Origin: Bacteroidota bacterium
GTDB lineage: Bacteria; Bacteroidota; Bacteroidia; Chitinophagales; Chitinophagaceae
Direction: 5' to 3'
Assembly (NCBI GenBank): GCA_023430465.1
Contig: JAEZAM010000057.1
Coordinates: forward strand, 1-64,000
DNA: 64,000 bases
In this document: piece by piece, positions 1-8,300 of the stretch
Position numbering within the stretch: the first letter of the stretch is position 1
How the letters are laid out: every line of letters starts with the position of its first letter
The notes under the pieces: generated by a model
Told to the model about the DNA's origin: nothing
The model's input: only the letters and a program-made list of their open reading frames with translations
Databases searched by the model: none
Position numbers and translations under genes: made by a program

Positions 1-28
1 GTGCGGAGTGTGGAGTGTGGAGTGTGCT
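1..28. repeat. GTGTGGA/GTGCGGA heptad tandem repeat (partial at window edge)
   Basis: Four consecutive 7-bp units (GTGCGGA, GTGTGGA, GTGTGGA, GTGTGCT) start at the first base of the window, so the tract may continue outside it. The same unit recurs at 13364-13398, so this is a dispersed intergenic tandem-repeat family. Confidence 0.75.
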
Positions 29-116
29 TAGCGTACTTTGTATTTCCCTTTGCTCCCGAAGCTTCGTTCCGATCCCTCGGAATTAGCGTGAAATCATTCC
101 TGAGAGAGCGACCCAA

Positions 117-143
117 CCTCAACCTCAACCTCAGCCTCAACCT
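117..143. repeat. CCTCAA hexad repeat
   Basis: Four to five imperfect 6-bp units (CCTCAA/CCTCAG) lie upstream of the first gene. A looser version of the same motif occurs at 25871-25898 upstream of the ABC-F gene. Function unknown. Confidence 0.6.
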
Positions 144-208
144 AAATTACGGGAAGAGGGTATATAAATTCAAGATGAAAAGCTCTATTTTGCCTGCAAA
201 TAAACCAC

Positions 209-778
209 ATGAAACTATTGTTTTTGTTATTGCTCTCCGCTCCTGTGTTTCTGCAGGCGCAGGATTCAACAGATTATTTCCTGAAGAACCGTTGTAAGGT
301 AGCGGTGGATGGCAGCGGGGAGGCGTTGGGTGTGAAAGTGAATTACAGTTCGCCCTGTCTGTGGACAAAGGAGACAGGCACACAGCCTGACATGATCCGG
401 GTGTTCAAGCATGATACGGGAAATGGTGTGATCGTGAGCAACCTGATCGTGCGGGACCTGGGGGTAGTGTTGCAGCAATCGGACATGGATGAATTCTTTT
501 CGGAGTCGACGCTTGAGCAGATGGCCGGGCAGATCGGCAGTCTGATCACCGCGAAGGTGCTCCAGATCGATGGCCGTCCCTGTGGCGAGGTGAAGCTGAC
601 GACGCAGGCAGAGGGTTCGCCGAAGTTGTACCATGCCTTTTATTATTTTATTGTGGGTGATAAGATGATCGTGAAGTCGTATTCGGTGACGGCGGCAAAT
701 TCGGCCCGGACGGAGGAGTTGTTCAATGTGTACCAGGGCATGTTTGCGAAGCTGGCGGATACGGTAAAGTTTGAGTAA
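209..778 (+). CDS. Secreted protein of unknown function
   Basis: 189 residues. The first 17 or so (MKLLFLLLLSAPVFLQAQ) form a clear Sec signal peptide with an AQ cleavage site typical of Bacteroidota. The mature part is a compact soluble domain without membrane segments. It has a central stretch around residues 120-150 (KLTTQAEGSPKLYHAFYYF) resembling the beta-rich PsbP/Mog1-like proteins seen in other short exported Bacteroidota proteins, but I do not recognise the family firmly. The ATG at 209 is chosen because it starts the signal peptide. A bidirectional hairpin terminator follows at 859-887. It appears to be a single-gene transcript acting in the periplasm or outside. Confidence 0.75.
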   Translation: MKLLFLLLLSAPVFLQAQDSTDYFLKNRCKVAVDGSGEALGVKVNYSSPCLWTKETGTQPDMIRVFKHDTGNGVIVSNLIVRDLGVVLQQSDMDEFFSESTLEQMAGQIGSLITAKVLQIDGRPCGEVKLTTQAEGSPKLYHAFYYFIVGDKMIVKSYSVTAANSARTEELFNVYQGMFAKLADTVKFE

Positions 779-858
779 GGAGGGGTAGGAAAAACGATTA
801 TGGGAGTTGATTCCTACAACCCAACCCGCGTGCGGGAGAAATGGTTACTATTTAAAAT

Positions 859-887
859 AAAAAAGGCACTAACAAAGTGCCTTTTTT
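859..887. terminator. Bidirectional rho-independent terminator
   Basis: A run of A, then AGGCACT, a short loop, AGTGCCT and a run of T. The hairpin has poly-T on both strands, so it can end transcription of the secreted protein (plus) and of the tRNA-like array (minus). Confidence 0.8.
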
Positions 888-896
888 CATCTCTTG

Positions 897-958
897 TGGG
901 AGTTGACCCTGTCGGCCCTCAGCTTTTAAGGCAGATTCCGCCGCAGCGGATATACTCC
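897..958 (-). pseudogene. tRNA-Val-derived pseudogene copy 2 (most decayed)
   Basis: On the minus strand this retains the acceptor 3' strand (ending AACTCCCA), a remnant T-arm, and an anticodon-stem region in which TAC has become TAA-like (GCCTTAAAAGC). The D-arm is replaced by ATCCGCTGCGGCGGAAT, a degraded form of the palindrome present in copy 1. It cannot fold as a normal cloverleaf. It lies 116 bp from copy 1. Confidence 0.7.
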
Positions 959-972
959 TAATTGAATCAAAC

Positions 973-998
973 AAAAAAGCCCCAACTTTCGTCGGGGC
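973..998 (-). terminator. Terminator after tRNA pseudogene copy 1
   Basis: On the minus strand GCCCCGAC-GAAA-GTTGGGGC is followed by TTTTTT. It is the same hairpin, with a GAAA loop, as the one after the intact tRNA at 1097-1122, so the repeated unit includes the terminator. Confidence 0.8.
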
Positions 999-1012
999 CA
1001 TTGCCAGTATTG

Positions 1013-1082
1013 TGGGAGTTGACGGGCTCGAGCCGCCGACCCTCCGCTTGTAAGGCAGATTCCGCCGCGGCGGATAAACTCC
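1013..1082 (-). pseudogene. tRNA-Val-derived pseudogene copy 1 with palindromic D-arm
   Basis: The T-arm, variable region and anticodon arm with TAC match the intact tRNA-Val almost exactly. The D-arm is replaced by the 14-bp palindrome TCCGCCGCGGCGGA, and the 5' acceptor strand loses its terminal bases (GGAGTTT remains). Without a D-arm and a full acceptor it is unlikely to be a working tRNA. It is offset exactly 124 bp from the intact gene, terminator included. Confidence 0.75.
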
Positions 1083-1096
1083 TAATTCAATCAAAC

Positions 1097-1122
1097 AAAA
1101 AAGCCCCAACTTTCGTCAGGGC
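1097..1122 (-). terminator. Terminator of tRNA-Val
   Basis: On the minus strand GCCCTGAC-GAAA-GTTGGGGC then TTTTTT lies 15 bases beyond the tRNA 3' end. Confidence 0.8.
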
Positions 1123-1136
1123 CATTGCTAGTATTG

Positions 1137-1211
1137 TGGGAGTTGACGGGCTCGAACCGCCGACCCTCTGCTTGTAAGGCAGATGCTCTGAACCAACTGA
1201 GCTAAACTCCC
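1137..1211 (-). tRNA. tRNA-Val (anticodon UAC)
   Basis: Read on the minus strand: acceptor GGGAGTT, D-arm GCTCAGTTGGTTCAGAGC, anticodon stem and loop TCTGCCTTACAAGCAGA with TAC at the anticodon, T-arm with GGTTCGAGCC, acceptor partner AACTCCC and discriminator A. All four arms pair. CCA is not encoded. valS, which charges this tRNA, lies 12 kb downstream in the same window. Two decayed copies follow on its 3' side. Confidence 0.95.
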
Positions 1212-1451
1212 TTTTTTCGATGGGAGTGCAAAGATAAGGGGACAGAGATTTTCGCCAAATTTTTTTTCAATTTATTCAGGACATGTAAGAAGGTGCTTTT
1301 TTTAAAGCTTTTTTCAGTGAGTGATTGCGCGCCGGTTTCCCCTGACGCGTGGGAATCAACTCCCACACCAGGCTTCAAACGTTTTATATATTGAAAAACA
1401 AGATTGTTTGCAGATTAAAAATATATTGCGGACACATTTTAAAATAACCTG
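1212..1451. other. AT-rich intergenic stretch between tRNA-Val and the restriction island
   Basis: No supported gene. At about 1344-1361 there is a short inverted repeat GTGGGA..TCCCAC containing TCAACTCCCA, the same 10 bases as the tRNA-Val 3' end. A further copy in the other orientation lies at 799-808. These may be scars of the duplication process that made the tRNA pseudogenes. The sequence becomes markedly AT-rich from about 1380 on. Confidence 0.5.
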
Positions 1452-1454
1452 AAC

Positions 1455-1639
1455 ATAATAGAGGAAGGGTTACAAGAATAAGGATTAAAGCGAACCTGTT
1501 TGACAGAGCAACGGAAAAAAGTTACGACATGGTCAACGGCTAGGTGCAGAACAGGAAACAGCCAAGACTTGAAGTGCTTTTTGACATTGCAAAAATACTG
1601 GGAGTTAAACCACAAGATTTAATAAAGGATAAGAAATGA
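1455..1639 (+). pseudogene. Decayed XRE-family helix-turn-helix regulator of the hsd operon
   Basis: Translation with one frame change recovers a Cro/C1-type controller. There is an N-terminal part (IIEEGLQE, stop, GLKRTCLTEQ), then after a frameshift near 1515 KSYDMVNG, a TAG stop where a tyrosine codon is expected, and VQNRKQPRLEVLFDIAKILG plus VKPQDLIKDKK. The family usually reads about 65 residues with a motif like SYNMVNGYVQNRQQPRLE. Two in-frame stops and a frameshift make it inactive. Its TGA overlaps the hsdM ATG (ATGA at 1636-1639), so it was originally translationally coupled to hsdM and presumably controlled expression of the system. Confidence 0.75.
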
Positions 1640-3183
1640 CAAGCACAATTCAGCGAGCCGAACTGCAAAACAAAATATGGAAGATAGCCAACGATGTTCG
1701 TGGCTCAGTGGATGGATGGGATTTTAAACAGTTTGTCCTGGGTACGCTGTTCTATCGCTTTATCAGTGAAAATTTCACCAATTACATTGAAGGCGGGGAC
1801 GATAGCATAGACTATGCAAACTATCCCGACAAAGAAATTACACCCGAAATAAAAGACGATGCGATAAAAACAAAAGGTTACTTCATATATCCAAGTCAAC
1901 TTTTTGTAACTGTTGCCAAAACTGCCAATACCAACCCTAACTTAAACACCGATCTAAAAGCGATTTTTGACGCTATTGAAAGTTCTGCAAACGGTTACCC
2001 TTCTGAACCAGATATTAAAGGTCTGTTTGCTGACTTTGATACCACCAGCACTCGCCTTGGCAATACCGTCGAAGCCAAAAACAGCCGTTTAGCAGCCGTT
2101 TTGAAAGGAGTAGAAGAACTTAATTTTGGCAATTTTGAAGACAACCAAATTGACCTTTTTGGTGATGCTTATGAATTCCTGATTTCCAATTATGCAGCCA
2201 ACGCAGGAAAATCGGGAGGTGAGTTCTTTACACCTCAGCACGTTTCAAAGCTCATTGCCCAACTGGCCATGCACAAGCAGGAAAAAGTAAACAAGATATA
2301 TGACCCCGCAGCAGGCTCCGGTTCATTATTGTTACAAGCCAAAAAACATTTCGACAGCCATATTATCGAAGAAGGTTTTTATGGGCAGGAAGTGAACCAT
2401 ACCACTTACAACCTTGCCCGTATGAACATGTTTTTGCACAACATCAACTACGACAAGTTTAATATTGCCCTTGGCAATACACTCATTGACCCTCACTATG
2501 GTGATGAAAAACCATTTGATGCCATCGTTTCCAATCCTCCTTACTCCATAAAATGGATTGGCGACGATGACCCAACGCTCATTAATGATGACCGCTTTGC
2601 TCCTGCCGGTGTGCTGGCTCCTAAATCAAAAGCAGATTTTGCCTTTGTACTTCATGCACTAAGTTACCTGTCAGGTAAAGGAAGGGCCGCTATTGTATGT
2701 TTTCCTGGTATCTTTTACCGTGGTGGTGCAGAGCAGAAAATCAGGAAATATTTGGTGGATAACAACTTTGTTGAAACCGTTATCTCCCTTGCACCCAACT
2801 TATTTTATGGAACATCAATTGCCGTGAACATATTGGTGCTTGCTAAAAATAAAACCGAGAATAAAACCCAATTCATTAATGCCACGGGGGAAAACTTCTT
2901 CAAAAAAGTGACCAATAACAATGTGCTTGAACCCAATCACATTGACAGGATAATGGAGATGTTTGATAGTAAAGTTGATGTAGAGCATGTCGCTAAGTCT
3001 GTTGACAACTCTAAGATTGCCGAAAACGCTTACAACCTTTCCGTGAGTTCCTATGTGGAGGCCAAAGACATGCGCGAGCAGGTGGACATAACACAGTTAA
3101 ACGCAGAAATTTCAAGAACAGTAGAGAAAATAAATTCCTTGCGTACAAGCATTGATGAAATAATCAAAGAAATTGAAGGATGA
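1636..3183 (+). CDS. hsdM: Type I restriction-modification methyltransferase subunit HsdM
   Basis: 515 residues, normal for the family. It is the N6-adenine methyltransferase subunit that, with HsdS, methylates the recognition site and, with HsdR, forms the restriction complex. An N-terminal helical HsdM_N domain (about residues 5-150) is followed by the Rossmann methyltransferase domain. That domain has SAM motif I DPAAGSGSLL near residue 223 and catalytic motif IV NPPYS near residue 299. A C-terminal coiled region (from about 480) probably contacts HsdS. The start overlaps the stop of the dead XRE gene and the stop overlaps hsdS by ATGA, showing tight coupling. The gene is AT-rich compared with the core genes, suggesting horizontal acquisition. 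It appears intact. Confidence 0.97.
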   Translation: MTSTIQRAELQNKIWKIANDVRGSVDGWDFKQFVLGTLFYRFISENFTNYIEGGDDSIDYANYPDKEITPEIKDDAIKTKGYFIYPSQLFVTVAKTANTNPNLNTDLKAIFDAIESSANGYPSEPDIKGLFADFDTTSTRLGNTVEAKNSRLAAVLKGVEELNFGNFEDNQIDLFGDAYEFLISNYAANAGKSGGEFFTPQHVSKLIAQLAMHKQEKVNKIYDPAAGSGSLLLQAKKHFDSHIIEEGFYGQEVNHTTYNLARMNMFLHNINYDKFNIALGNTLIDPHYGDEKPFDAIVSNPPYSIKWIGDDDPTLINDDRFAPAGVLAPKSKADFAFVLHALSYLSGKGRAAIVCFPGIFYRGGAEQKIRKYLVDNNFVETVISLAPNLFYGTSIAVNILVLAKNKTENKTQFINATGENFFKKVTNNNVLEPNHIDRIMEMFDSKVDVEHVAKSVDNSKIAENAYNLSVSSYVEAKDMREQVDITQLNAEISRTVEKINSLRTSIDEIIKEIEG

Positions 3184-4433
3184 GCTATTTAAATAAATTA
3201 TTAAATGGAGTTGAGGTGGAGTGGAAAATGTTGGGGGAAATCAGTGAAATTTACGGTGGTCTTACCGGAAAGAGTAAGGCCGATTTCGAAAATGGAAATG
3301 CAAAATATGTTTCATACAAAAATATATTTGGCAACATTGAAGTTGATTTTGAGAAACTAGAAAGTGTAAAAGTTTCTTCAAATGAAAACCAATACAAGGT
3401 AAAATATGGAGATGTCTTGTTTACTGGTTCCTCAGAAACACCCGATGAAGCAGGCATGTCTTCTGCCGTTACAACCAACTTTGAAGGTAGCGCCTACTTG
3501 AACAGTTTTTCTTTTGGCTTGCGTTTTAATGATGACATAGAGCTTTTGCCGGAGTTCTCTAAATACTTATTTCGCAGCCATTTTATGCGTCTCGAAATAT
3601 CAAAAACCGCAAGTGGAGTAACTCGCTATAATGTTTCAAAAGTTAGATTTAAAAAACTCTTTATCCCCATTCCACCCCTCTACGTCCAAAAAGAAATTGT
3701 TCGTATTCTCGACAAATTCACAGAGCTTACAGCAGAGCTTACAGCAGAGCTTACAGCAGAGCTTACAGCGAGAAAAAAGCAGTATAGTTATTACCGGGAA
3801 AGTTTGTTGAGTTTTGAAGGGAAAGATGTGGAGTGGAAAACGTTGGGGCAGGTTGGAGAGTTAATTAGAGGCAGTGGATTACCTAAATCAGATTTTACAG
3901 AAAGAGGAGTTCCTGCAATTCATTATGGTCAAATTTACACTTATTACAAAACTTTTACATCAGAAACCAAATCTTTTGTTTCTGCTAAAACGGCAGAAAG
4001 GTTACGCAAAGTAAATCATGGCGATGTTGTAATAACAAATACCAGTGAGAATTTAGAAGATGTTGGAAAGGCGTTAGTTTATTTAGGGAAGGAACAAGCA
4101 GTTACAGGTGGACATGCGAGTATTTTTAAACCATCAAAAAAAGTTACAGGCAAGTACTTTGCTTATTTTACACAAACAGAAGGATTTGCTAGTCAGAAAA
4201 GAAAACTAGCAAAAGGAACAAAAGTTATTGATGTCTCAGCTTCTGACATGGCTAAAATAAAAATCCCAATTCCGCCAATCGAAGAGCAAAACCGCATTGT
4301 TGCCATTCTCGATAAATTTGATATCCTTACCAATTCAATAAGCGAAGGCTTGCCAAAGGAAATTGAATTGAGGAAGAGGCAGTATGAGTATTACCGGGAT
4401 AAATTGCTGGCGTTTCCATTGTCTGAATTATGA
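3180..4433 (+). CDS. hsdS: Type I restriction-modification specificity subunit HsdS (TAEL-repeat type)
   Basis: 417 residues. It has two target recognition domains (about 1-165 and 210-370), each preceded by a similar segment (VEWKMLGEISE and VEWKTLGQVGE). These are separated by conserved coiled spacers ending QYSYYRESLLSF and QYEYYRDKLLAF. This internal duplication is the family hallmark. At residues 181-197 the spacer reads TELTAELTAELTAELTAR, encoded by four 12-bp units. In the type IC enzymes EcoR124I and EcoDXXI, the number of TAEL units sets the spacing between half-sites. The last residues (SEL) and stop codon come from the inverted repeat of the downstream element starting at 4421, so the C-terminus was trimmed or replaced by an insertion. 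Overlaps hsdM by 4 bp. Confidence 0.95.
   Translation: MSYLNKLLNGVEVEWKMLGEISEIYGGLTGKSKADFENGNAKYVSYKNIFGNIEVDFEKLESVKVSSNENQYKVKYGDVLFTGSSETPDEAGMSSAVTTNFEGSAYLNSFSFGLRFNDDIELLPEFSKYLFRSHFMRLEISKTASGVTRYNVSKVRFKKLFIPIPPLYVQKEIVRILDKFTELTAELTAELTAELTARKKQYSYYRESLLSFEGKDVEWKTLGQVGELIRGSGLPKSDFTERGVPAIHYGQIYTYYKTFTSETKSFVSAKTAERLRKVNHGDVVITNTSENLEDVGKALVYLGKEQAVTGGHASIFKPSKKVTGKYFAYFTQTEGFASQKRKLAKGTKVIDVSASDMAKIKIPIPPIEEQNRIVAILDKFDILTNSISEGLPKEIELRKRQYEYYRDKLLAFPLSEL
3723..3770 (+). repeat. 12-bp TAEL repeat tract in hsdS (4 units)
   Basis: Four tandem units of GAGCTTACAGCA (the last ends GCG). The first three are identical. Each unit is a multiple of three, so slippage adds or removes four residues (TAEL) without breaking the frame. 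It lies in the central spacer between the two recognition domains. Confidence 0.95.
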
Positions 4434-4520
4434 TTTTTAGGATTTTAAGATGAAAGGATTAATTATAGAAAGGAAGAGTAAATCCTAAAATCAAAAAATC
4501 CTATCCATCCTAATTCAGAC
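4421..4520. repeat. Unit 1: empty 100-bp inverted-repeat unit
   Basis: Starts GTCTGAATTA and ends TAATTCAGAC, with an imperfect palindromic interior (GATTTTAGGATT-like on the left, AATCCTAAAATC on the right), so the whole unit can fold into a long hairpin. It contains no coding part. Confidence 0.7.
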
Positions 4521-4604
4521 AATAGGATTGAAGATGAAAAGATTAATGATAGAACGGAAGAGTAAATCCTAAAATCAAATAATCCTACCCATCCTAATTC
4601 AGAC
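4521..4604. repeat. Unit 2: 84-bp repeat unit lacking the left terminus
   Basis: Same internal sequence as unit 1 (GATGAAAAGATTAATGATAG, then GGAAGAGTAAATCCTAAAAT), ending TAATTCAGAC, but the left GTCTGAATTA is missing. Confidence 0.65.
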
Positions 4605-4674
4605 GTCTGAATTATGATTTTTAGGATTTTAAGATGGAAGGATTAATAAAAGAAGGACCAAGAATAGAAGGATT

Positions 4675-4755
4675 ATGAAACACGAGACTAACACAAAAAA
4701 TAATTGGTCGTGCCATGATCCCGAAAACAACCATTACGGGCAAAATAAATCCTAA
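4675..4755 (+). pseudogene. Internally deleted GxxExxY gene remnant
   Basis: The DNA matches the first ~45 bases of the intact gene at 4870 (ATGAAACAC..ACTAACACA, AATAATTGG, GCCATG). It then jumps directly to its last ~38 bases (CCCGAAAACAA, CAAAATAAATCCTAA). Roughly 320 bp of the middle is missing. A 26-codon open frame (MKHETNTKNN to QNKS) remains but retains neither the GxxExxY motif nor the nuclease-like residues. It sits in the 183-bp repeat unit 4605-4787, like a MITE derived from its parent. Confidence 0.75.
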
Positions 4756-4869
4756 AATCAAATAATCCTACCCATCCTAATTCAGACATTAAGATGAAAG
4801 GATTAATAATAGAAAGGTAGAGTAAATCCTAGAATCAAATAATCCTATCCATCCTAATTTAGATTGCTT

Positions 4870-5274
4870 ATGAAACACCAGGAACTAACACATAAAATAA
4901 TTGGTTGCGCCATGAAAGTGCATAGCACACTAGGCAACGGGTTCCAGGAAGTCATTTATCAACGGGCACTGGCGATTGAAATGGAAAGGCAGGGTTTGAG
5001 TTTTAAAAGAGAAATGGAAATGACCATTTTGTATGAAGGAATTGATATAGGAACAAGGCGTGTTGACTTTTTTGTAGAAGATTTTGTGATGGTGGAACTA
5101 AAAGCATTGATTAAATTAGAAGACGTGCATTTAGCCCAGGCAATGAATTATTGTCAGGCTTATAATTTACCAATTGGTTTGCTGATAAATTTTGGTTCAA
5201 AAAGCCTGGAATTTAAACGAGTGTACAACCTCAACCATCCTGAAAACAAAGATTACAGGCAAAATAAATCTTAA
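4870..5274 (+). CDS. GxxExxY family protein, putative small PD-(D/E)xK-fold protein
   Basis: 134 residues from ATG 4870; a TTG six bases upstream is possible but less likely. The family signature is visible at GFQEVIY (residues ~22-28). A plausible PD-(D/E)xK core follows: the Asp of RRVDFFVED and the ExK of VELKALIK. The family is grouped with PD-(D/E)xK nucleases, but no activity is established to my knowledge. It is flanked by inverted-repeat units of the 4421-5306 array, and its terminal codons merge into the repeat. Its position inside the hsd operon is probably due to insertion rather than a role in restriction. A DNA-processing role in spreading its own repeat is possible but unproven. 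Confidence 0.85.
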   Translation: MKHQELTHKIIGCAMKVHSTLGNGFQEVIYQRALAIEMERQGLSFKREMEMTILYEGIDIGTRRVDFFVEDFVMVELKALIKLEDVHLAQAMNYCQAYNLPIGLLINFGSKSLEFKRVYNLNHPENKDYRQNKS

Positions 5275-5321
5275 AATCAAATAACCCTATCCATCCTAAT
5301 TCAGACAAATAATCCAGACGA

Positions 5322-8300
5322 ATGTCACAGTATAAAACCATAGCAGAATCAAACAATTTTATTGTACTTGATGAATTCAACAAGTATAATGAAGTGAATG
5401 AAGCACCTGCTGTTTATCAAACAGAGGCGGCATTGGAAAATGAATTTATTCAGGACCTGGTCAATCAGGGCTATGAAAATCCCATAAATCTAAACACACT
5501 TGAAGCGATGCTGGCGAATGCAAGAGTGCAATTGCAATCGCTCAACGATGTAAAATTTTCTGATGGAGAGTGGGCTCGTTTTGTGGAAGAGTTCCTGGAC
5601 AAACCTAGCGATAACCTGGTGGAAAAAACCAGGAAAATACAGGACAACTATATCTACGATTTTGTTTTCGACGATGGACATATTAAAAACATCTCCTTAG
5701 TAGATAAAAAGAATATTGCACGTAATAAAGTGCAGGTCATTAAACAATTTGAACAAAAAGGCACACATGCCAATCGGTATGATGTTACCATACTAGTGAA
5801 TGGCTTACCCCTGGTGCAAGTTGAACTTAAAAAACGAGGAGTTGCAATCCGGGAGGCTTTCTACCAGGTGCATCGATACTCCAAAGAAAGTTTTAATAGC
5901 AGTAATTCCCTCTTCAGATACATACAGTTATTTGTCATATCAAATGGTACGAACAGCCGTTACTTTGCCAACACGGTAAAACGAGATAAAAACAGCTTTG
6001 ACTTTACCATGAACTGGGCAAAGGCTGATAACACATTAATCAAAGACCTGAAAGACTTTACGGCAACATTTTTCCAGAAACATACTTTATTGAATGTATT
6101 GCTTACTTATTCTGTTTTTGACACGAGCGATACACTGCTGGTGATGCGACCTTACCAGATTGCTGCAACGGAACGCATGTTATGGAAAATAAAAAGTTCC
6201 TACGAAGCAAAGAAATGGTCAACAACGGACGCTGGTGGATATGTTTGGCACACCACAGGTTCAGGTAAAACGCTTACCAGCTTCAAAGCAGCGCGACTAG
6301 CTACCCAATTGGACTTTATTGATAAAGTATTCTTCGTGGTTGACCGTAAAGACCTGGATTATCAAACCATGAAAGAATATCAGCGATTTTCTCCTGATAG
6401 CGTAAACGGCTCAGATAGTACATCGGGTTTAAAAAGAAATATTGAAAAGGAGGATAATAAGATTATTGTAACAACGATACAAAAGCTAAATAACCTCATG
6501 AAAAGTGAGGGTGATTTAGCCATATACCAAAAGCAGGTAGTGTTTATTTTTGATGAATGTCACCGTTCTCAGTTTGGCGAAGCCCAAAAGAACCTGAATA
6601 AGAAGTTTAAAAAGTTTTACCAGTTTGGCTTTACGGGGACGCCCATCTTCCCACAGAACGCATTAGGTGCGGAAACTACAGCAAGTGTTTTCGGCCGGGA
6701 ATTACACTCTTATGTAATTACAGATGCTATTCGTGACGAAAAAGTGCTGAAATTCAAAGTTGACTATAATGATGTTCGACCCCAGTTTAAGAGCATAGAA
6801 ACTGAAATCGACGAAAAGAAATTAAGTGCAGCAGAAAACAAAAAAGCTTTGCTGCATCCAGAACGCATCAAAGAAGTATCTCAATACATTTTACAGAATT
6901 TCAGAATAAAAACACACAGAAATCAAGGTAGTAACAAAGGCTTCAATGCCATGTTTGCCGTAAGCAGTGTTGCTGCAGCCAAATGTTTTTATGACGAGTT
7001 AAAAAACTTGCAAAAAGAGAGCGACAAGCCTTTAAAGATCGCTACAATTTTTTCTTTTGCAGCAAATGAAGAACAAGGTGCAATTGGAGAAATAGTGGAC
7101 GAGACTTTTGAGCCCTCAGCAATGGATGTTACAGCCAAAGAGTTTTTAACCAAAGCTATCAATGATTATAACGCCCTGTTCAAAACCAGTTATGGTGTCG
7201 ACAGCATTGAGTTTCAAAATTATTATCGTGACCTTGCGAAACGGGTAAAAAATAAAGAGGTTGACCTGATTATTGTCGTTGGAATGTTCCTCACGGGCTT
7301 TGATGCTCCTACACTCAATACGTTGTTTGTTGATAAGAATCTTCGTTATCATGGGTTGATTCAAGCCTTTTCGCGAACAAATAGAATTTATGATGCCACA
7401 AAGACCTTTGGAAATATTGTCACGTTCAGAGATTTGGAACAAGCAACAATTGATGCAATTACGCTTTTCGGAGATAGCAATACCAAGAATGTAGTTCTTG
7501 AAAAGAGTTATAAAGAATATTTAGAAGGATTTACGGACATCGCAACAGGCGAAGCACGGAGAGGGTATGTGGAAGTAGTGAAAGAATTAAATGAAAAATT
7601 TCCCAACCCTGACGAAATCGTGAAAGAGAAAGACAAAAAGGAATTTGCCAAACTATTCGGCGAGTATTTGAGAGTAGAAAACATACTCCAGAACTATGAT
7701 GAGTTCAGTCATCTCAAAGCACTTCAGGAGATAGACATCAATAATCCGGAAGCAGTTGAGGAATTTAAAAAAGCTCATTTTCTAACAGATGAGGACATTG
7801 CAGCAATGCAAAAGATTGAATTGCTCAAGGAAAGAACAGTTCAGGATTACCGTTCCACATATAATGATATACGTGACTGGTTAAGACGTGAAAAAAGTGG
7901 GAAAGAAGCAGAAGAATCCACAATCGACTGGGATGATGTAGTGTTTGAAGTTGACTTACTCAAATCGCAGGAGATAAACCTTGATTATATACTCGAATTA
8001 ATTTTTGAGAACAACAAAAAGACAAAAGACAAAGCTACTTTAATCGAGGAAATACGCAGGGTTATTCGTGCCAGTGTAGGGAATAGAGCAAAAGAGAGTC
8101 TGGTAGTTGATTTCATTAATGAAACTGACCTTGACACTCTTCAAGACAAAGCAAATGTCATTGATTCATTCTTTGCATATGCCCAAAGCAAGCAGAAAGT
8201 GGAGGCAACAGAATTAATTGCGGAAGAAAATTTAAACGAAGAAGCGGCAAAAAGATATATATCAGCTTCTTTAAAACGTGAATTTGCAAGTGAAAATGGA

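Larger units (their letters stand above)
4421..5306. mobile_element. Inverted-repeat-bounded GxxExxY element array between hsdS and hsdR
   Basis: The block begins with GTCTGAATTA at 4421 and ends with the exact reverse complement TAATTCAGAC at 5297-5306. Inside, TAATTCAGAC recurs at 4511, 4595 and 4778, and GTCTGAATTA at 4605. This marks units of 100 bp (4421-4520), 84 bp (4521-4604), 183 bp (4605-4787) and about 519 bp (4788-5306). All share segments such as AGGATTTTAAGATG and AATCCTAAAATCAAATAATC. The last unit carries the intact GxxExxY gene and the 183-bp unit an internally deleted copy. No transposase is present. The block supplies the hsdS stop codon and ends 15 bp before hsdR. It resembles a non-autonomous repeat family multiplied around a small gene. 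Confidence 0.7.

Noticed and set aside
897..1082. Two additional functional tRNA-Val genes
   Set aside because: D-arm replaced, acceptor 5' strand shortened, anticodon altered in one copy.
4421..4860. CRISPR array between hsdS and hsdR
   Set aside because: Repeat units are long, unequal, palindromic and contain gene remnants; no uniform spacers and no cas genes.
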